Assembly (NCBI GenBank): GCA_002390845.1
Contig: DGQT01000092.1
Location: 62,001 to 126,000, forward strand
Length of the DNA: 64,000 bases
Reading direction: 5' to 3'
Source: Chitinophagaceae bacterium UBA4407
GTDB taxonomy: Bacteria > Bacteroidota > Bacteroidia > Chitinophagales > Chitinophagaceae
The notes under the pieces are model-generated. The model did not search any database. It was not told where the DNA came from and was given only the letters and a program-made list of their open reading frames with translations. Position numbers and translations under genes: made by a program. This document shows, one piece after another, positions 43,961 through 52,146 of this stretch (within the stretch, counting starts at the first letter, position 1; the number at the start of each line of letters is the position of its first letter).

Positions 43961-44893
43961 ATGCAGCAATTGTTTTATGGTTTTATAAAAATATGGGTGC
44001 GGTTGTCTTTAAAGATTTTCTGCAAAAAGGTTGTTATTCGTAACCCGGAAAATCTTGCTGCAGAAGGCCCGCTGATCATTGCTGCCAATCATCCCAATTC
44101 CTTTTTTGATGCAATACTCATTGGTGCCCACATGCAGCAACCTGTTCATTTTATTACCCGTGGCGATGTATTCCGCAAACGCTGGGCACCCAGTATTTTA
44201 GAGCAATTGAACATGATGCCTATTTACCGCATCAGGGATGGTAAAGAAAAGCTGAGCCTTAACCAGCAAACATTCAGCCGTTCAGTAGAAGTACTAAAAG
44301 CAAATGGTATCGTACTCATTTTTGTAGAGGGCATGTGCGAGTATCAAACAACTTTGCTGCCTTTAAAGAAAGGAGCGCCGCGTATATTGCTCAGTTGCTG
44401 GCAACAAGGCATCAACGCGAAAGTTTTACCGGTATGGCTGCGGTACAATTCGTTCTTTTCATTCAGCAAAAACACAGAGATCAATTTGGGAAACATCTTT
44501 GGTAAAGAAATCGTCAGCTCAAATGTTTCAGATGGTGAAGCCATTACCAAAATCAATAAAACAACATCGCAGGAGTTATTGCGGTTGTATGATATACGAC
44601 ATAAGTTTTTACATCTTGTATTACTGTTTCGTTGGTTGCTTGCTATACCAGCCTTTGCAGGGTTTTTATTCAATTATCCGTTTTATATTCTTGTAAGATC
44701 TGTTGTGTACCCACTCACCAAAAAAGATATGCATTACGATAGTGTAATGTTTGGCGTACTAACTTTATTGTACCCTTTTTATGTTTTGCTGTTAACATTT
44801 ATTACCTGGCATTTTACACACAATGTCTATAGTTTTTTAATAATTGTTTTACTGCCTTTGCTTGCCCGTTGTTATGTGATTTTTAAGAAATAA
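43961..44893 (+). CDS. PlsC-type glycerophospholipid acyltransferase
   Basis: A 310-aa membrane acyltransferase of the LPLAT/PlsC superfamily, acylating lysophosphatidate or a similar acceptor. Block 1 is AANHPNSFFDA (His44, Asp50), an H-x5-D spacing seen in Bacteroidota relatives instead of the H-x4-D of E. coli PlsC. Block 3 is VLIFVEGMCEY in place of FPEG. The C-terminal ~100 residues hold three hydrophobic segments. The acceptor is uncertain; it could also act on ornithine or other lipids. Confidence 0.85.
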   Translation: MQQLFYGFIKIWVRLSLKIFCKKVVIRNPENLAAEGPLIIAANHPNSFFDAILIGAHMQQPVHFITRGDVFRKRWAPSILEQLNMMPIYRIRDGKEKLSLNQQTFSRSVEVLKANGIVLIFVEGMCEYQTTLLPLKKGAPRILLSCWQQGINAKVLPVWLRYNSFFSFSKNTEINLGNIFGKEIVSSNVSDGEAITKINKTTSQELLRLYDIRHKFLHLVLLFRWLLAIPAFAGFLFNYPFYILVRSVVYPLTKKDMHYDSVMFGVLTLLYPFYVLLLTFITWHFTHNVYSFLIIVLLPLLARCYVIFKK

Positions 44894-45217
44894 TTTTTTG
44901 AACCAAACAGTAGGAATACTATGAGGCTTTTCTTGCGTCGCACACTTCCTCTGAAGTAACAATGATCGGCAAAGCGAAGATGGCAACATCGGTCTGACGG
45001 CTCAAAGAAGTCTGACCGTTATCCTTCATGTGCCTGTGTGTACCGATGGTTCATGAGCAATTGTATGTTCAATTCACGTATTAGCTAATTGGCGGATTGT
45101 CGAATTTAGTAATTCGAAAATTCGTTAATCCGAAAATTCGTTGAATTAATTTCCGAACGTACAAGTGAGTGACACAAGGAACGGTGAAGAAAGATTCTGT
45201 TGTTGGCTCAATAAAAA
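44893..45217. repeat. Dispersed repeat, full L-R element with long spacer
   Basis: L arm 44893-44955 (TTTTTTGAACCAAACAG, core TTGCGTCGCACACTTC) abuts the acyltransferase stop. R arm 45150-45217 (CCGAACGTACAAG, variant core TGAGTGACACAAG, outer GGCTCAATAAAAA) ends 17 bases from the convergent gene's stop. The spacer holds a foldback GGTCTGAC/GTCTGACC and AATTCG/AATCCG micro-repeats (about 45075-45145). Confidence 0.85.
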
Positions 45218-45233
45218 TTGCAGCTTTGAAAGT

Positions 45234-46145
45234 TTACTCTTTGCAAACTTCTACCACAAACTTAAGTGCAGGGCGTATAAAATAGCGGTCGTATTTTTTT
45301 GCATAGCGCGTAACATCGCCATTATTAATCATGTAAAAGCCGCTTTCATTTTCATCTGATACATACTGCATAGAAAGCGACCAGCGGTTCTGCATATCGC
45401 TGAGCCATTGTATTTTTTGGGTGGTAGATTTTAGTGAATCGAACTGTAATTTATACTCTGGTGTATAAATGAATTCCAGCCCGAACACCAGCCAGTCTTT
45501 TGCGCAGGGAATAGCTTTGGCGGGTATGTCAAAATCGTTCCAGCCCTGCTGGTAAGGATACACCAGCATATTGGTATCGGTTAATTCTTTACCGGGCATT
45601 TTTGCATCAACATCCCACTGGTACCAGCGTAACCTTACCGGTACCTGCGTATTGGGCGACTTTTCATCGAAAAGGATGCTTATTTTATTGATGTACCCCA
45701 CACGCCCCGATATATTATCGTAACGTGAGATAATTACAAATTTAGTTTCAGGTCCGGGGCCGATATATTGTTTAATACGCCTTCTTTTTTTATTCAATTC
45801 ATAGGTTGTGGTCTTCCTGCAGTTGCTAACAATAACCGGTTGCAGGCTTTGCATTTGAGGGAGCATTTTTATTAGTAACCCATCTTTTAAATCAACGGCA
45901 GCAATGGAAATTTTCTGGAAACCCAGGAACTGTACCGTAATAGAATCTTGTTTTTCCAGTGAGTCAGTATTGATGGAAAAGTAACCACTTACATCGGTAT
46001 AAATAACACGTTGCTGGCTATGGTATAAAACAATTGCATAACCAAGCGGCCTGTTGTTCGATGCATCAATTACTCTTGCTGTAATTGTTTGTGCATGAAG
46101 AATATGAAAACAGAAAAACAGTATTAAAGTCAATAACTTTTTCAT
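45234..46145 (-). CDS. Exported protein with carboxypeptidase-regulatory-like domain
   Basis: A 303-aa periplasmic or outer-membrane protein with signal peptide MKKLLTLILFFCFHILHAQ. Residues ~20-110 are a CarboxypepD_reg beta-sandwich (TITARVIDASNNRPLGYAIV, GYFSINTDSL). The rest is beta-rich, with RYDNISGRVGYINKISILFD and a Trp-rich WYQWDVDAKMPGKELTD segment, resembling a jelly-roll-like domain. No catalytic motif. It might be a surface assembly or attachment protein; I do not assign a function. Confidence 0.72.
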   Translation of the reverse strand: MKKLLTLILFFCFHILHAQTITARVIDASNNRPLGYAIVLYHSQQRVIYTDVSGYFSINTDSLEKQDSITVQFLGFQKISIAAVDLKDGLLIKMLPQMQSLQPVIVSNCRKTTTYELNKKRRRIKQYIGPGPETKFVIISRYDNISGRVGYINKISILFDEKSPNTQVPVRLRWYQWDVDAKMPGKELTDTNMLVYPYQQGWNDFDIPAKAIPCAKDWLVFGLEFIYTPEYKLQFDSLKSTTQKIQWLSDMQNRWSLSMQYVSDENESGFYMINNGDVTRYAKKYDRYFIRPALKFVVEVCKE

Positions 46146-46232
46146 GTACCGAAGTTATAACCGCTTACTTAGAAGATTGTATTTTTTTTACAGCAGGTAT
46201 ATTTATTATATATAAAACTGATTTGCTAAAAA

Positions 46233-47123
46233 CTAATATGCAACTGCGAGCAATACCTGCCAGGCTTCGTTAACACTGCCTGCATCCAACAATTTTTTTG
46301 CATATAAATGCAGTTCATTTTCCATTTCATTGGGATCGGTTGCGTAATACTGGATAATATTCTTTAAAGTATCATCTTCAAAGGCTACATCAACTACGGG
46401 CATTTCCTCAACGTTGGCCAGCATGCCAAGGTTGTTGCCGGAAAGTATGTTGCTGTTGCGAATGCTTTGCGGTAAAGCATCTACACCAATGCCCAGTTTA
46501 AGATTTGGTTTGGGTACTTTAAATAGATTGTTCCCGTTTACTACAGAATACCAGTCGCCGCCCATTCTTGCTACCTGGTGAAATTTTTGCTGGTCGATCA
46601 TTTTGCCATCTTCCGTAAGAATGCTTTCATCAACATGCATACAGATCACTTCTGCAATTACCAGTTGCCCTGCACCACCGGTTTCTCCCAGGCTTTTTAT
46701 TTCAAGCACTCTACATTCCAGTTTTACTTTTGCTTCTTTTACCATGGGCGGTTTTACATGCAATGCATCCTGTTTTGTAAAACCTGCTTTTATAAATTCA
46801 TCAACTTCTTTGGGAAATTCGCAGCTTGATAAACTCATTTGCTGCACCATATCGTAATTGCAGATATGAATCACTACTTCGGGCACTTCCATTACATTTT
46901 GTAAGGTGTGTTTGGTACTGTTATCCCGCACCCTTCTTGCAGGAGAAAAAATTACCACAGGTGGATTTGCCGAGAACATATTGAAAAAACTAAACGGGCT
47001 TAAGTTTACATTACCTGCGGCATTAATGGTGCTTACAAATGCAACAGGCCGGGGCGCTATTGCATGTTGCAGCCAGTTTTGTTTTTCGCCGGGGCGAAGG
47101 TCTTTTAATTCTAATGTGATCAT
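46233..47123 (-). CDS. Flavin reductase-like FMN-binding protein
   Basis: A 296-aa protein of the flavin-reductase-like split-barrel family. LQHAIAPRPVAFVSTINAAG and NLSPFSFFNMFSANPPVVIF are the FMN-contact blocks near the N-terminus. Larger than the ~170-aa reductase components, it belongs to the ~300-aa Bacteroidota group of unproven reaction. It lies in the same direction as the FAH hydrolase; in this phylum such a pair often belongs to tyrosine/homogentisate breakdown, but the other genes of that path are not here. Confidence 0.85.
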   Translation of the reverse strand: MITLELKDLRPGEKQNWLQHAIAPRPVAFVSTINAAGNVNLSPFSFFNMFSANPPVVIFSPARRVRDNSTKHTLQNVMEVPEVVIHICNYDMVQQMSLSSCEFPKEVDEFIKAGFTKQDALHVKPPMVKEAKVKLECRVLEIKSLGETGGAGQLVIAEVICMHVDESILTEDGKMIDQQKFHQVARMGGDWYSVVNGNNLFKVPKPNLKLGIGVDALPQSIRNSNILSGNNLGMLANVEEMPVVDVAFEDDTLKNIIQYYATDPNEMENELHLYAKKLLDAGSVNEAWQVLLAVAY

Positions 47124-47162
47124 TTTTTATTAACGAATTTGCGACTTATCGGATTTTGCGAA

Positions 47163-47552
47163 TTAAGTGACTTGTGTGTTTTTATTAATTGTCGATTTCA
47201 GGTATTGTATAAAACCACCAATCTTTTTTGAAAGCTCTAAAACTTTATTGCTGAAATAAACATAAGAAGACTCTTCAATCATTTTTGCTTTGTATAAAAT
47301 AGTGAATTGATTAAAAACCTCACCGGAAGAACCTTTTGAATATGTAAGAAATCGTATAAAAATTTTATTATTCCCGTACTCGAATCCTTCAGCGATATTA
47401 TTTGATATTGATGAAGCTGCAGCTCTTATTTGATCTTTCATTCGATAATCTGTTTTCAATTTTCCTTCTTCACAAAAAATATATACTTCAGCGGCAAAGT
47501 CAACAGCCTCTTTCCATAAAGGCAATTCTGTAAATGAAATATATTTAGCCAT
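47163..47552 (-). CDS. Four-helix-bundle protein (23S rRNA IVP/S23 type)
   Basis: A 129-aa all-helical protein of the four helix bundle/S23 family: LPLWKEAVDFAAEVYIFCEE in helix 1, MKDQIRAAASSISNNIAEGF (the family signature) and FLTYSKGSSGEVFNQFTILY. Founding members are encoded inside 23S rRNA intervening sequences, but many Bacteroidota carry free copies between genes. It lies between the flavin reductase and FAH genes, flanked on both sides by AATTCGC/AATCCG micro-repeats. Function unknown. Confidence 0.85.
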   Translation of the reverse strand: MAKYISFTELPLWKEAVDFAAEVYIFCEEGKLKTDYRMKDQIRAAASSISNNIAEGFEYGNNKIFIRFLTYSKGSSGEVFNQFTILYKAKMIEESSYVYFSNKVLELSKKIGGFIQYLKSTINKNTQVT

Positions 47553-47588
47553 AAGCTTATAATTTCTAATTCGCCAATCCGTAATCCG

Positions 47589-48602
47589 CTAATCCGGTAA
47601 TTTCTTCAACGCCAGTATCGAAAAATCACTTTCTTCGGCAACAATCGTATTACTCAGTTTACCCAAACCATCAATTTCCATTTCAACAATATCGCCTTCT
47701 TTTAACCACTGCTCCTCATAATTGGGGTCGTTCAATTTTCCGGTACCGTTTAATTCGAGAAAGCAACCCGTGCCAACAGTGCCGCTGCCAATTACATCGC
47801 CGGCATAAAGTGTAACGCCGTAAGAGCAACGCTCAATAATCTCGGCAAAAGTCCAGTCCATATCGCCAACATTGCCTTCACTTACCTGCACGCCGTTTAC
47901 AGAGCATTTCATTTTCAGGTTCCAGCTTTTGCCGGTATGGTTTTCTTTTGCCGGTATTTCAAACTGCTCCAGTTCATCCAAGGTAACAAGGCATGGGCCA
48001 AGCACAGTTGCAAAATCTTTACCTTTTGCAGGACCCAGGTTCAACAGCATTTCTTCCATTTGTAATTTTCTGGCACTCATATCGTTCATGATCATCAGTC
48101 CGCCAATGTAGGCATCTGCTTCTGCTGCCGGAATGTTTCTGCCCTGCTTACAAATTACAATAGCAGCTTCCAGTTCAAAATCTAGTTTTTCAAAATGATC
48201 GGGCATGCAGGCAATATCGCCGGCGCCCTGTACACTGTGGTGATTGGTGAAATAAAAAATCGGGTATTGGTCAAACTCGGGGATCATCGGTGCATTTCTG
48301 TTGCGTCTTGCCGCAGCTACATGTTGCCGAAATGCATAAGCATCCCTGCAGCTTGTAGGGAACGGAACCGGCGATAACAGTTGCACATATTCAAGCGCAA
48401 CACCTTTGTCTTTGCCAATACGGCCATCAACAATGGCATTGTTTACAGCAGTGGCAATGTTAATATTTTCTTCCCAGTAATTCAGGAACATGTTCATAGA
48501 AGAAGGTAATTCAGGGTGCAGCAGGTCTGCGTCGAACAAAAGATCATCAACAAGAAATGCAAGCTGGTCGTGTCCGTCTTTCAGGTAAGAAACTAATCTC
48601 AT
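47589..48602 (-). CDS. Fumarylacetoacetate hydrolase family protein
   Basis: A 337-aa FAH-fold C-C hydrolase, metal-dependent, cleaving acylpyruvate-type substrates such as fumarylacetoacetate. It has YPIFYFTNHHSVQGAGD, FEKLDFELEAAIVICKQGRN with the E-x-E metal ligands, YIGGLMIMNDMSARKLQ, and YGVTLYAGDVIGSGTVGTGC. The bacterial homogentisate-path type (~330 aa) fits. A tract of AATCCG micro-repeats separates it from the four-helix-bundle gene. Confidence 0.88.
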   Translation of the reverse strand: MRLVSYLKDGHDQLAFLVDDLLFDADLLHPELPSSMNMFLNYWEENINIATAVNNAIVDGRIGKDKGVALEYVQLLSPVPFPTSCRDAYAFRQHVAAARRNRNAPMIPEFDQYPIFYFTNHHSVQGAGDIACMPDHFEKLDFELEAAIVICKQGRNIPAAEADAYIGGLMIMNDMSARKLQMEEMLLNLGPAKGKDFATVLGPCLVTLDELEQFEIPAKENHTGKSWNLKMKCSVNGVQVSEGNVGDMDWTFAEIIERCSYGVTLYAGDVIGSGTVGTGCFLELNGTGKLNDPNYEEQWLKEGDIVEMEIDGLGKLSNTIVAEESDFSILALKKLPD

Positions 48603-48656
48603 AAAATTAAATTGATTGATAATAAAAAGGCGCGTAAAAGTAGGGCGAATTTATTT

Positions 48657-48821
48657 ATGATACCAGCTTTCAGTTACAATGGCATCGCCGGTTGTGTCAC
48701 TCACTTGTACGTTCGGAACAACGGTCGACAGTCGGCGGTCAACAGTAGACTGAAGGTTCTTCAGTAAAAGTGTGCGACGCAACGATGCTAAATGCTTATT
48801 CTATGGCCCGGCTCAAAAAAA
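48657..48821. repeat. Dispersed repeat, full L-R element
   Basis: L arm 48657-48722 (ATGATACCAGC, variant core TTGTGTCACTCACTTGTACG) and R arm 48764-48821 (core AAGTGTGCGACGCAAC, outer GGCCCGGCTCAAAAAA). The two arms carry different core variants. The spacer has GTCGACAGTCGGCGGTCAAC-like micro-repeats. The rest of the 48603-48942 gap holds only the promoter box below. Confidence 0.85.
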
Positions 48822-48916
48822 ATTCGCTACTCACTTATCCGGCCAATAATTTAAAATTCGTTGTTAAGGCTGCAAAAAATACCCGCCTTCAGTAATATGT
48901 TACTGCTGCTTACATT

Positions 48917-48924
48917 AAATTTGA
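48917..48924 (+). promoter_or_regulatory. Putative -7 box
   Basis: TAAATTTG fits TAnnTTTG and lies 18 bases before the ATG at 48943. Confidence 0.45.
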
Positions 48925-48942
48925 AGATAATAAAAACGATAT

Positions 48943-49320
48943 ATGCCAAACACTACTTCTATAATGGGCCTGCACCTGCACTACAGGCTTTGGATTGCCG
49001 AAATGAATTTAGACATTAACGTGCTGCGGATTTTTGACGATTACCTGAACGAACTGGCAGCAAAAAGAAATGAGCCTGAAGTTATATCTGGTATTGAAAA
49101 CTTTAGAAAAAGGTTTACTTTTTTAAGAACCGAGATCGATGAACTGAAACATGAAATGCACATGATTAAAATGAATCTTGCTGCTGCATCCAGGGATGGA
49201 TCGGCTGATAAAGATGCTGACAGACATTCAAAACTGGAGCAACAATACACTTCGTTCAGGCAAACTTTTAATATATTGAAAAAAGAGTTTGGCGAATTTG
49301 AAGCAACCTGGCTGGTGTAG
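48943..49320 (+). CDS. Small coiled-coil hypothetical protein
   Basis: A 125-aa cytosolic protein, almost wholly helical and highly charged. The middle (about 60-118) has heptad-like spacing in FLRTEIDELKHEMHMIKMNL and LEQQYTSFRQTFNILKKEFG. No catalytic motif. It lies directly before the MBL hydrolase in the same direction (78 bases); the intervening palindrome suggests they may be separately regulated. Function unknown. Confidence 0.7.
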   Translation: MPNTTSIMGLHLHYRLWIAEMNLDINVLRIFDDYLNELAAKRNEPEVISGIENFRKRFTFLRTEIDELKHEMHMIKMNLAAASRDGSADKDADRHSKLEQQYTSFRQTFNILKKEFGEFEATWLV

Positions 49321-49349
49321 CATTTTTTAAGATTATTTCCTGCATCAAT

Positions 49350-49372
49350 TAACGGGTGCAGTATGCCCGTTA
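49350..49372. promoter_or_regulatory. Palindrome overlapping a -7-like box
   Basis: TAACGGG-TGCAGTATG-CCCGTTA, perfect 7-bp arms. TATCTTCG (49371-49378), one base off the TAnnTTTG consensus, begins in its right arm, 20 bases before the MBL start. It could be an operator, or a weak hairpin; it has no T-run. Confidence 0.4.
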
Positions 49373-49398
49373 TCTTCGCTGTAAGTTTATTAAATACC

Positions 49399-50229
49399 AT
49401 GTCTCTTTTTATTGCATCATTAAATTCGGGCAGCAACGGCAACTGTTACTACATTGGTAACAATAATGAAGCCGTGCTGGTTGATGCCGGGCTCTCTTGC
49501 CGCGAAATAGAAAAGCGCATGAAGCGCCTGGGGCTGATAATGAATAAGGTAAAAGCCATTTTTGTTTCGCACGAACATAGCGACCATATTTTTGGTATTC
49601 CCGTACTTTCTAAAAAACACCAGATCCCGGTTTACATTACACCCCGCACTTTGCAAAGCAGCAGGCTAAGCATTGAAAAGCATTTGATCGTTCCTTTTGC
49701 TGCAAGTGTTCCTGTAAATATTGGTGCGCTTACGGTTAAGGCCTTTATTAAGTTTCATGATGCAGATGACCCACACAGTTTTAGCGTAACCTGCAATGGC
49801 GTAATGGTGGGCATTTTTACAGATATCGGCAGAATATGCGAGCCGCTTATTAACCATTTCAGAGAATGCAATGCTGCGTTTCTGGAGGCGAATTATGATG
49901 AGCAAATGCTTGCTGCGGGCGGCTATCCGCGCCATCTTAAAAACCGCATCAGTGGCGGCAACGGGCATTTATCGAACAGTTTGGCTTTGCAGTTATTTAA
50001 TGCATACAGGCCACCGTTTATGACGCACCTGTTGTTGTCGCACCTGTCTAAAAACAACAATGAACCACAACTGGTACACAATCTTTTTAAGCAATACTCC
50101 GGCAATGTTGAAATTGTGGTAGCCAGCCGTTACCAGGAAAGCCCCGTGTACGAAATAAAAAATCCAGTTGAAGTAGTTTCGGTTCCACCTTCGCGGCCAC
50201 AAAAAGCATTACAGCTTTCAATATTTTAG
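49399..50229 (+). CDS. YycJ/WalJ-type MBL-fold hydrolase
   Basis: A 276-aa metallo-beta-lactamase-fold protein. From ATG 49399 it opens MSLFIASLNSGSNGNCYYIG, the usual start of the group; the 12-residue upstream extension is not conserved-looking. Metal motif HEHSDH (in IFVSHEHSDHIFGIP) and later TDIGRI and LLSHLSKNNNEPQL are typical of YycJ, a 5'-3' exonuclease-like enzyme tied to DNA repair in other bacteria. An L arm begins 9 bases after its stop. Confidence 0.88.
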   Translation: MSLFIASLNSGSNGNCYYIGNNNEAVLVDAGLSCREIEKRMKRLGLIMNKVKAIFVSHEHSDHIFGIPVLSKKHQIPVYITPRTLQSSRLSIEKHLIVPFAASVPVNIGALTVKAFIKFHDADDPHSFSVTCNGVMVGIFTDIGRICEPLINHFRECNAAFLEANYDEQMLAAGGYPRHLKNRISGGNGHLSNSLALQLFNAYRPPFMTHLLLSHLSKNNNEPQLVHNLFKQYSGNVEIVVASRYQESPVYEIKNPVEVVSVPPSRPQKALQLSIF

Positions 50230-50237
50230 AAATACAC

Positions 50238-50297
50238 TTTTTGAGCCAGGCAGTGGAATATGCATGAAGCTTCCGTTGCGTCGCACTCGTGTGCTGT
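50238..50297 (+). repeat. Dispersed repeat, L arm
   Basis: TTTTTGAGCCAGGCAGTGG outer end, ATGCATGAAGCTTCCG, then the variant core TTGCGTCGCACTCGTGTGCT. Its outer end touches the MBL gene stop; the opposite arm is at 51172, beyond the DUF922 gene. Confidence 0.82.
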
Positions 50298-50410
50298 GGG
50301 AGAGTATTTCAGCTTTAGGTTGCACTTTTGCAAATGCCCGTCAATGCAGGCTTAACGAAGGCTTAATTGGATACTTTTGGAAAGTAATTGTTATACGCAA
50401 TAATTCGACC

Positions 50411-51010
50411 ATGTACGAACTTCTTAGAAAATTTAAAGTAATAGTATCTTGTATTTGTTTTTGCAATACACTTAATTCTCAACCAGTTCAACCCGACGAT
50501 GATATACTTTATTGGACTAAAACCAGTCGTCTGATTTTTTCTGACTTTCAAGGCAAGCCTGGTCAGGAAGATACTACTTTGTATGAAGCATCTCCAAAAA
50601 TATTGACACATAAACTTGGATCAATCATAAAAAGCATTGACGTGCATCTTGTAACAGAAAGCGGAAAAACTATATTTACAATATATGCGGGAATGAAAAA
50701 AAAATTGTCTTGGATTAAAGATTATGGTGACACAATATCATTAAAGCATGAACAGGGACACTTTGATATTTGCGAAATATATGCTCGCATTTTTCGACGA
50801 GATATAAAAAATGCAAGGTCACTTTCGGAAGCGAAAGCAATATTTGACAAAGTTTCAACTGACGAAGAATTAGAACAGGACAATTATGACAAGGATAATA
50901 CTTTTCAATTAGGCGGAATAACAAAGGATTGGAGGGAAAAAATTATTAATCGTTTAAAAGAACTTCAACCTTATAGTAATTCAGTTGTGACGCTAGCGAT
51001 TGACAAATAA
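50411..51010 (+). CDS. DUF922-family putative zinc protease
   Basis: A 199-aa protein. I take the ATG at 50411 because codons upstream run into the L arm. An N-terminal hydrophobic stretch (KFKVIVSCICFCNTLNSQ) suggests export. HEQGH (residues 113-117) in SLKHEQGHFDICEIYARIFR is an HExxH zinc site in the setting typical of DUF922, a family with predicted but unproven peptidase function. It lies between inverted repeat arms and is AT-rich compared with its neighbours, so it may be an accessory gene. Confidence 0.78.
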   Translation: MYELLRKFKVIVSCICFCNTLNSQPVQPDDDILYWTKTSRLIFSDFQGKPGQEDTTLYEASPKILTHKLGSIIKSIDVHLVTESGKTIFTIYAGMKKKLSWIKDYGDTISLKHEQGHFDICEIYARIFRRDIKNARSLSEAKAIFDKVSTDEELEQDNYDKDNTFQLGGITKDWREKIINRLKELQPYSNSVVTLAIDK

Positions 51011-51171
51011 TACTATCGCCAACAAATAAGTTCTTATCAATTATGCAAAGTCAACGATGAAGCCCGTTGTACAAACCGGGCGGTGATGGATACAGTTCAA
51101 TTGCTGCTAATGTTGTTCCGCCTTACCAATTTTACTTCACTTCAATCTACGCTTTGGTAAAAGCCCAATCA

Positions 51172-51236
51172 TATTCAGAACGTACAAGTGAGTGACACAA
51201 GCGGCGATACCATGAAAAACATTAGCCCGGTCAATA
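51172..51236 (-). repeat. Dispersed repeat, R arm (left direct copy flanking higBA)
   Basis: TCAGAACGTACAAG, variant core TGAGTGACACAAG, GGCGATACCATGAAAAAC and outer end TAGCCCGGTCAATAC. The similarity to the copy at 52063-52140 starts earlier, at 51159 (AAAAGCCCAATCATATTC). Confidence 0.85.
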
Positions 51237-51280
51237 CATTTCTCAAGATCCGCTTGTAGCAATACTTTTGTGGGGTGCCG

Positions 51281-51604
51281 TTATGCTACTTTGGAACTGA
51301 ATGTTTTGATAGATTGAATTGATGAGCCTTTGCTGGAAAGCTCTTCTTCAATATCAAAATCGTCTTGCATGCCAAGCCAAAATTTTGCAGAGTTACCAAA
51401 ATACTTACTAAATCTGAGAGCAGTATCGGCTGTAATTCGCCGATTACCTTTTATAATTTCAGAAATACGTGTTTGGGGTATTTCAACATCTTTTGCAAGT
51501 CGATATGCAGAAATATTTAAGGGTAGAAGAAACTCTTCAAGAAGTACTTCACCTGGATGTATATTTTTAAGCTTTACCATTTTAGTTTGTTTAATGATAG
51601 TCAA
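51281..51604 (-). CDS. higA: HigA-type antitoxin
   Basis: A 107-aa antitoxin and autorepressor of the HigA/VapI XRE family. HPGEVLLEEFLLPLNISAYR is the family opening; the helix-turn-helix is LAKDVEIPQTRISEIIKGNR, followed by TADTALRFSKYFGNSAKFWL. Its start overlaps the end of the toxin gene by 14 bases, the usual toxin-first order of higBA. ATG 51580 is an alternative start. Confidence 0.92.
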   Translation of the reverse strand: MTIIKQTKMVKLKNIHPGEVLLEEFLLPLNISAYRLAKDVEIPQTRISEIIKGNRRITADTALRFSKYFGNSAKFWLGMQDDFDIEEELSSKGSSIQSIKTFSSKVA

Positions 51605-51872
51605 TTATTTCAACTTCAAAAGCATTTCCTGAATTCCATTTAAAAATTATTCTCCACTGATCATTTATTCTAATACTATAAAAATCTTTCATTTTTCCAG
51701 ATAATTTTTCAAGTCTATTGGAAGGGGGAATTCTTAAGTCCGCAAGATCAACGGAGTTATTAAGCATTCTTAATTTTCTTCTTCCAATGTTTTGAATTTC
51801 GATCGGCAGTTTTTTAACTCTAATCCCATTCCAAATCTTTTCTGTATCCGAATTGCCGAATGAAATTATCAT
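51591..51872 (-). CDS. higB: HigB-type toxin (RelE/ParE fold)
   Basis: A 93-aa mRNA interferase of the HigB/RelE superfamily, which cleaves mRNA on the ribosome until bound by HigA. RKLRMLNNSVDLADLRIPPS, NRLEKLSGKMKDFYSIRIND and QWRIIFKWNSGNAFEVEIID are the standard blocks, with the C-terminal YH ending. First gene of the pair. The module is flanked by direct copies of a repeat arm at 51159 and 52063. Confidence 0.92.
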   Translation of the reverse strand: MIISFGNSDTEKIWNGIRVKKLPIEIQNIGRRKLRMLNNSVDLADLRIPPSNRLEKLSGKMKDFYSIRINDQWRIIFKWNSGNAFEVEIIDYH

Positions 51873-52062
51873 GCTGTTTCTGTTACTAACGTCAAAAGTA
51901 AGTATTTTAAATGAAAACGAAAAGGGGCTTGAGTTAAAAAGGTATTATGGTGCCTAACGCGTAAATTGCCGTAACTCATAGTTACAACTAATTGAATATG
52001 GAGACAAAAAAATTTGCATGCTCGTTTTAAGCAGATGAACATGCTTTATGCCAATGGCTGTT

Positions 52063-52140
52063 AAAAGCCCAATCATATTCCGAACGTACAAGTGAGTGAC
52101 ACAACAGGCGATGCCATGAAAAATCAAAAGCCTGGTACAT
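52063..52140 (-). repeat. Dispersed repeat, R arm (right direct copy flanking higBA)
   Basis: AAAAGCCCAATCATATTC, CGAACGTACAAGTGAGTG, ACACAACAGGCGATGCCATG and outer end AAGCCTGGTACAT. Over the first ~42 bases it differs from the copy at 51159 at only one position. The outer end lies 7 bases from the SNF2 gene stop. Confidence 0.88.
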
Positions 52141-52146
52141 AGATTT

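Noticed and set aside
50264..50410. Upstream extension of the DUF922 gene
   Set aside because: It starts in the L arm and would mask the N-terminal hydrophobic stretch.
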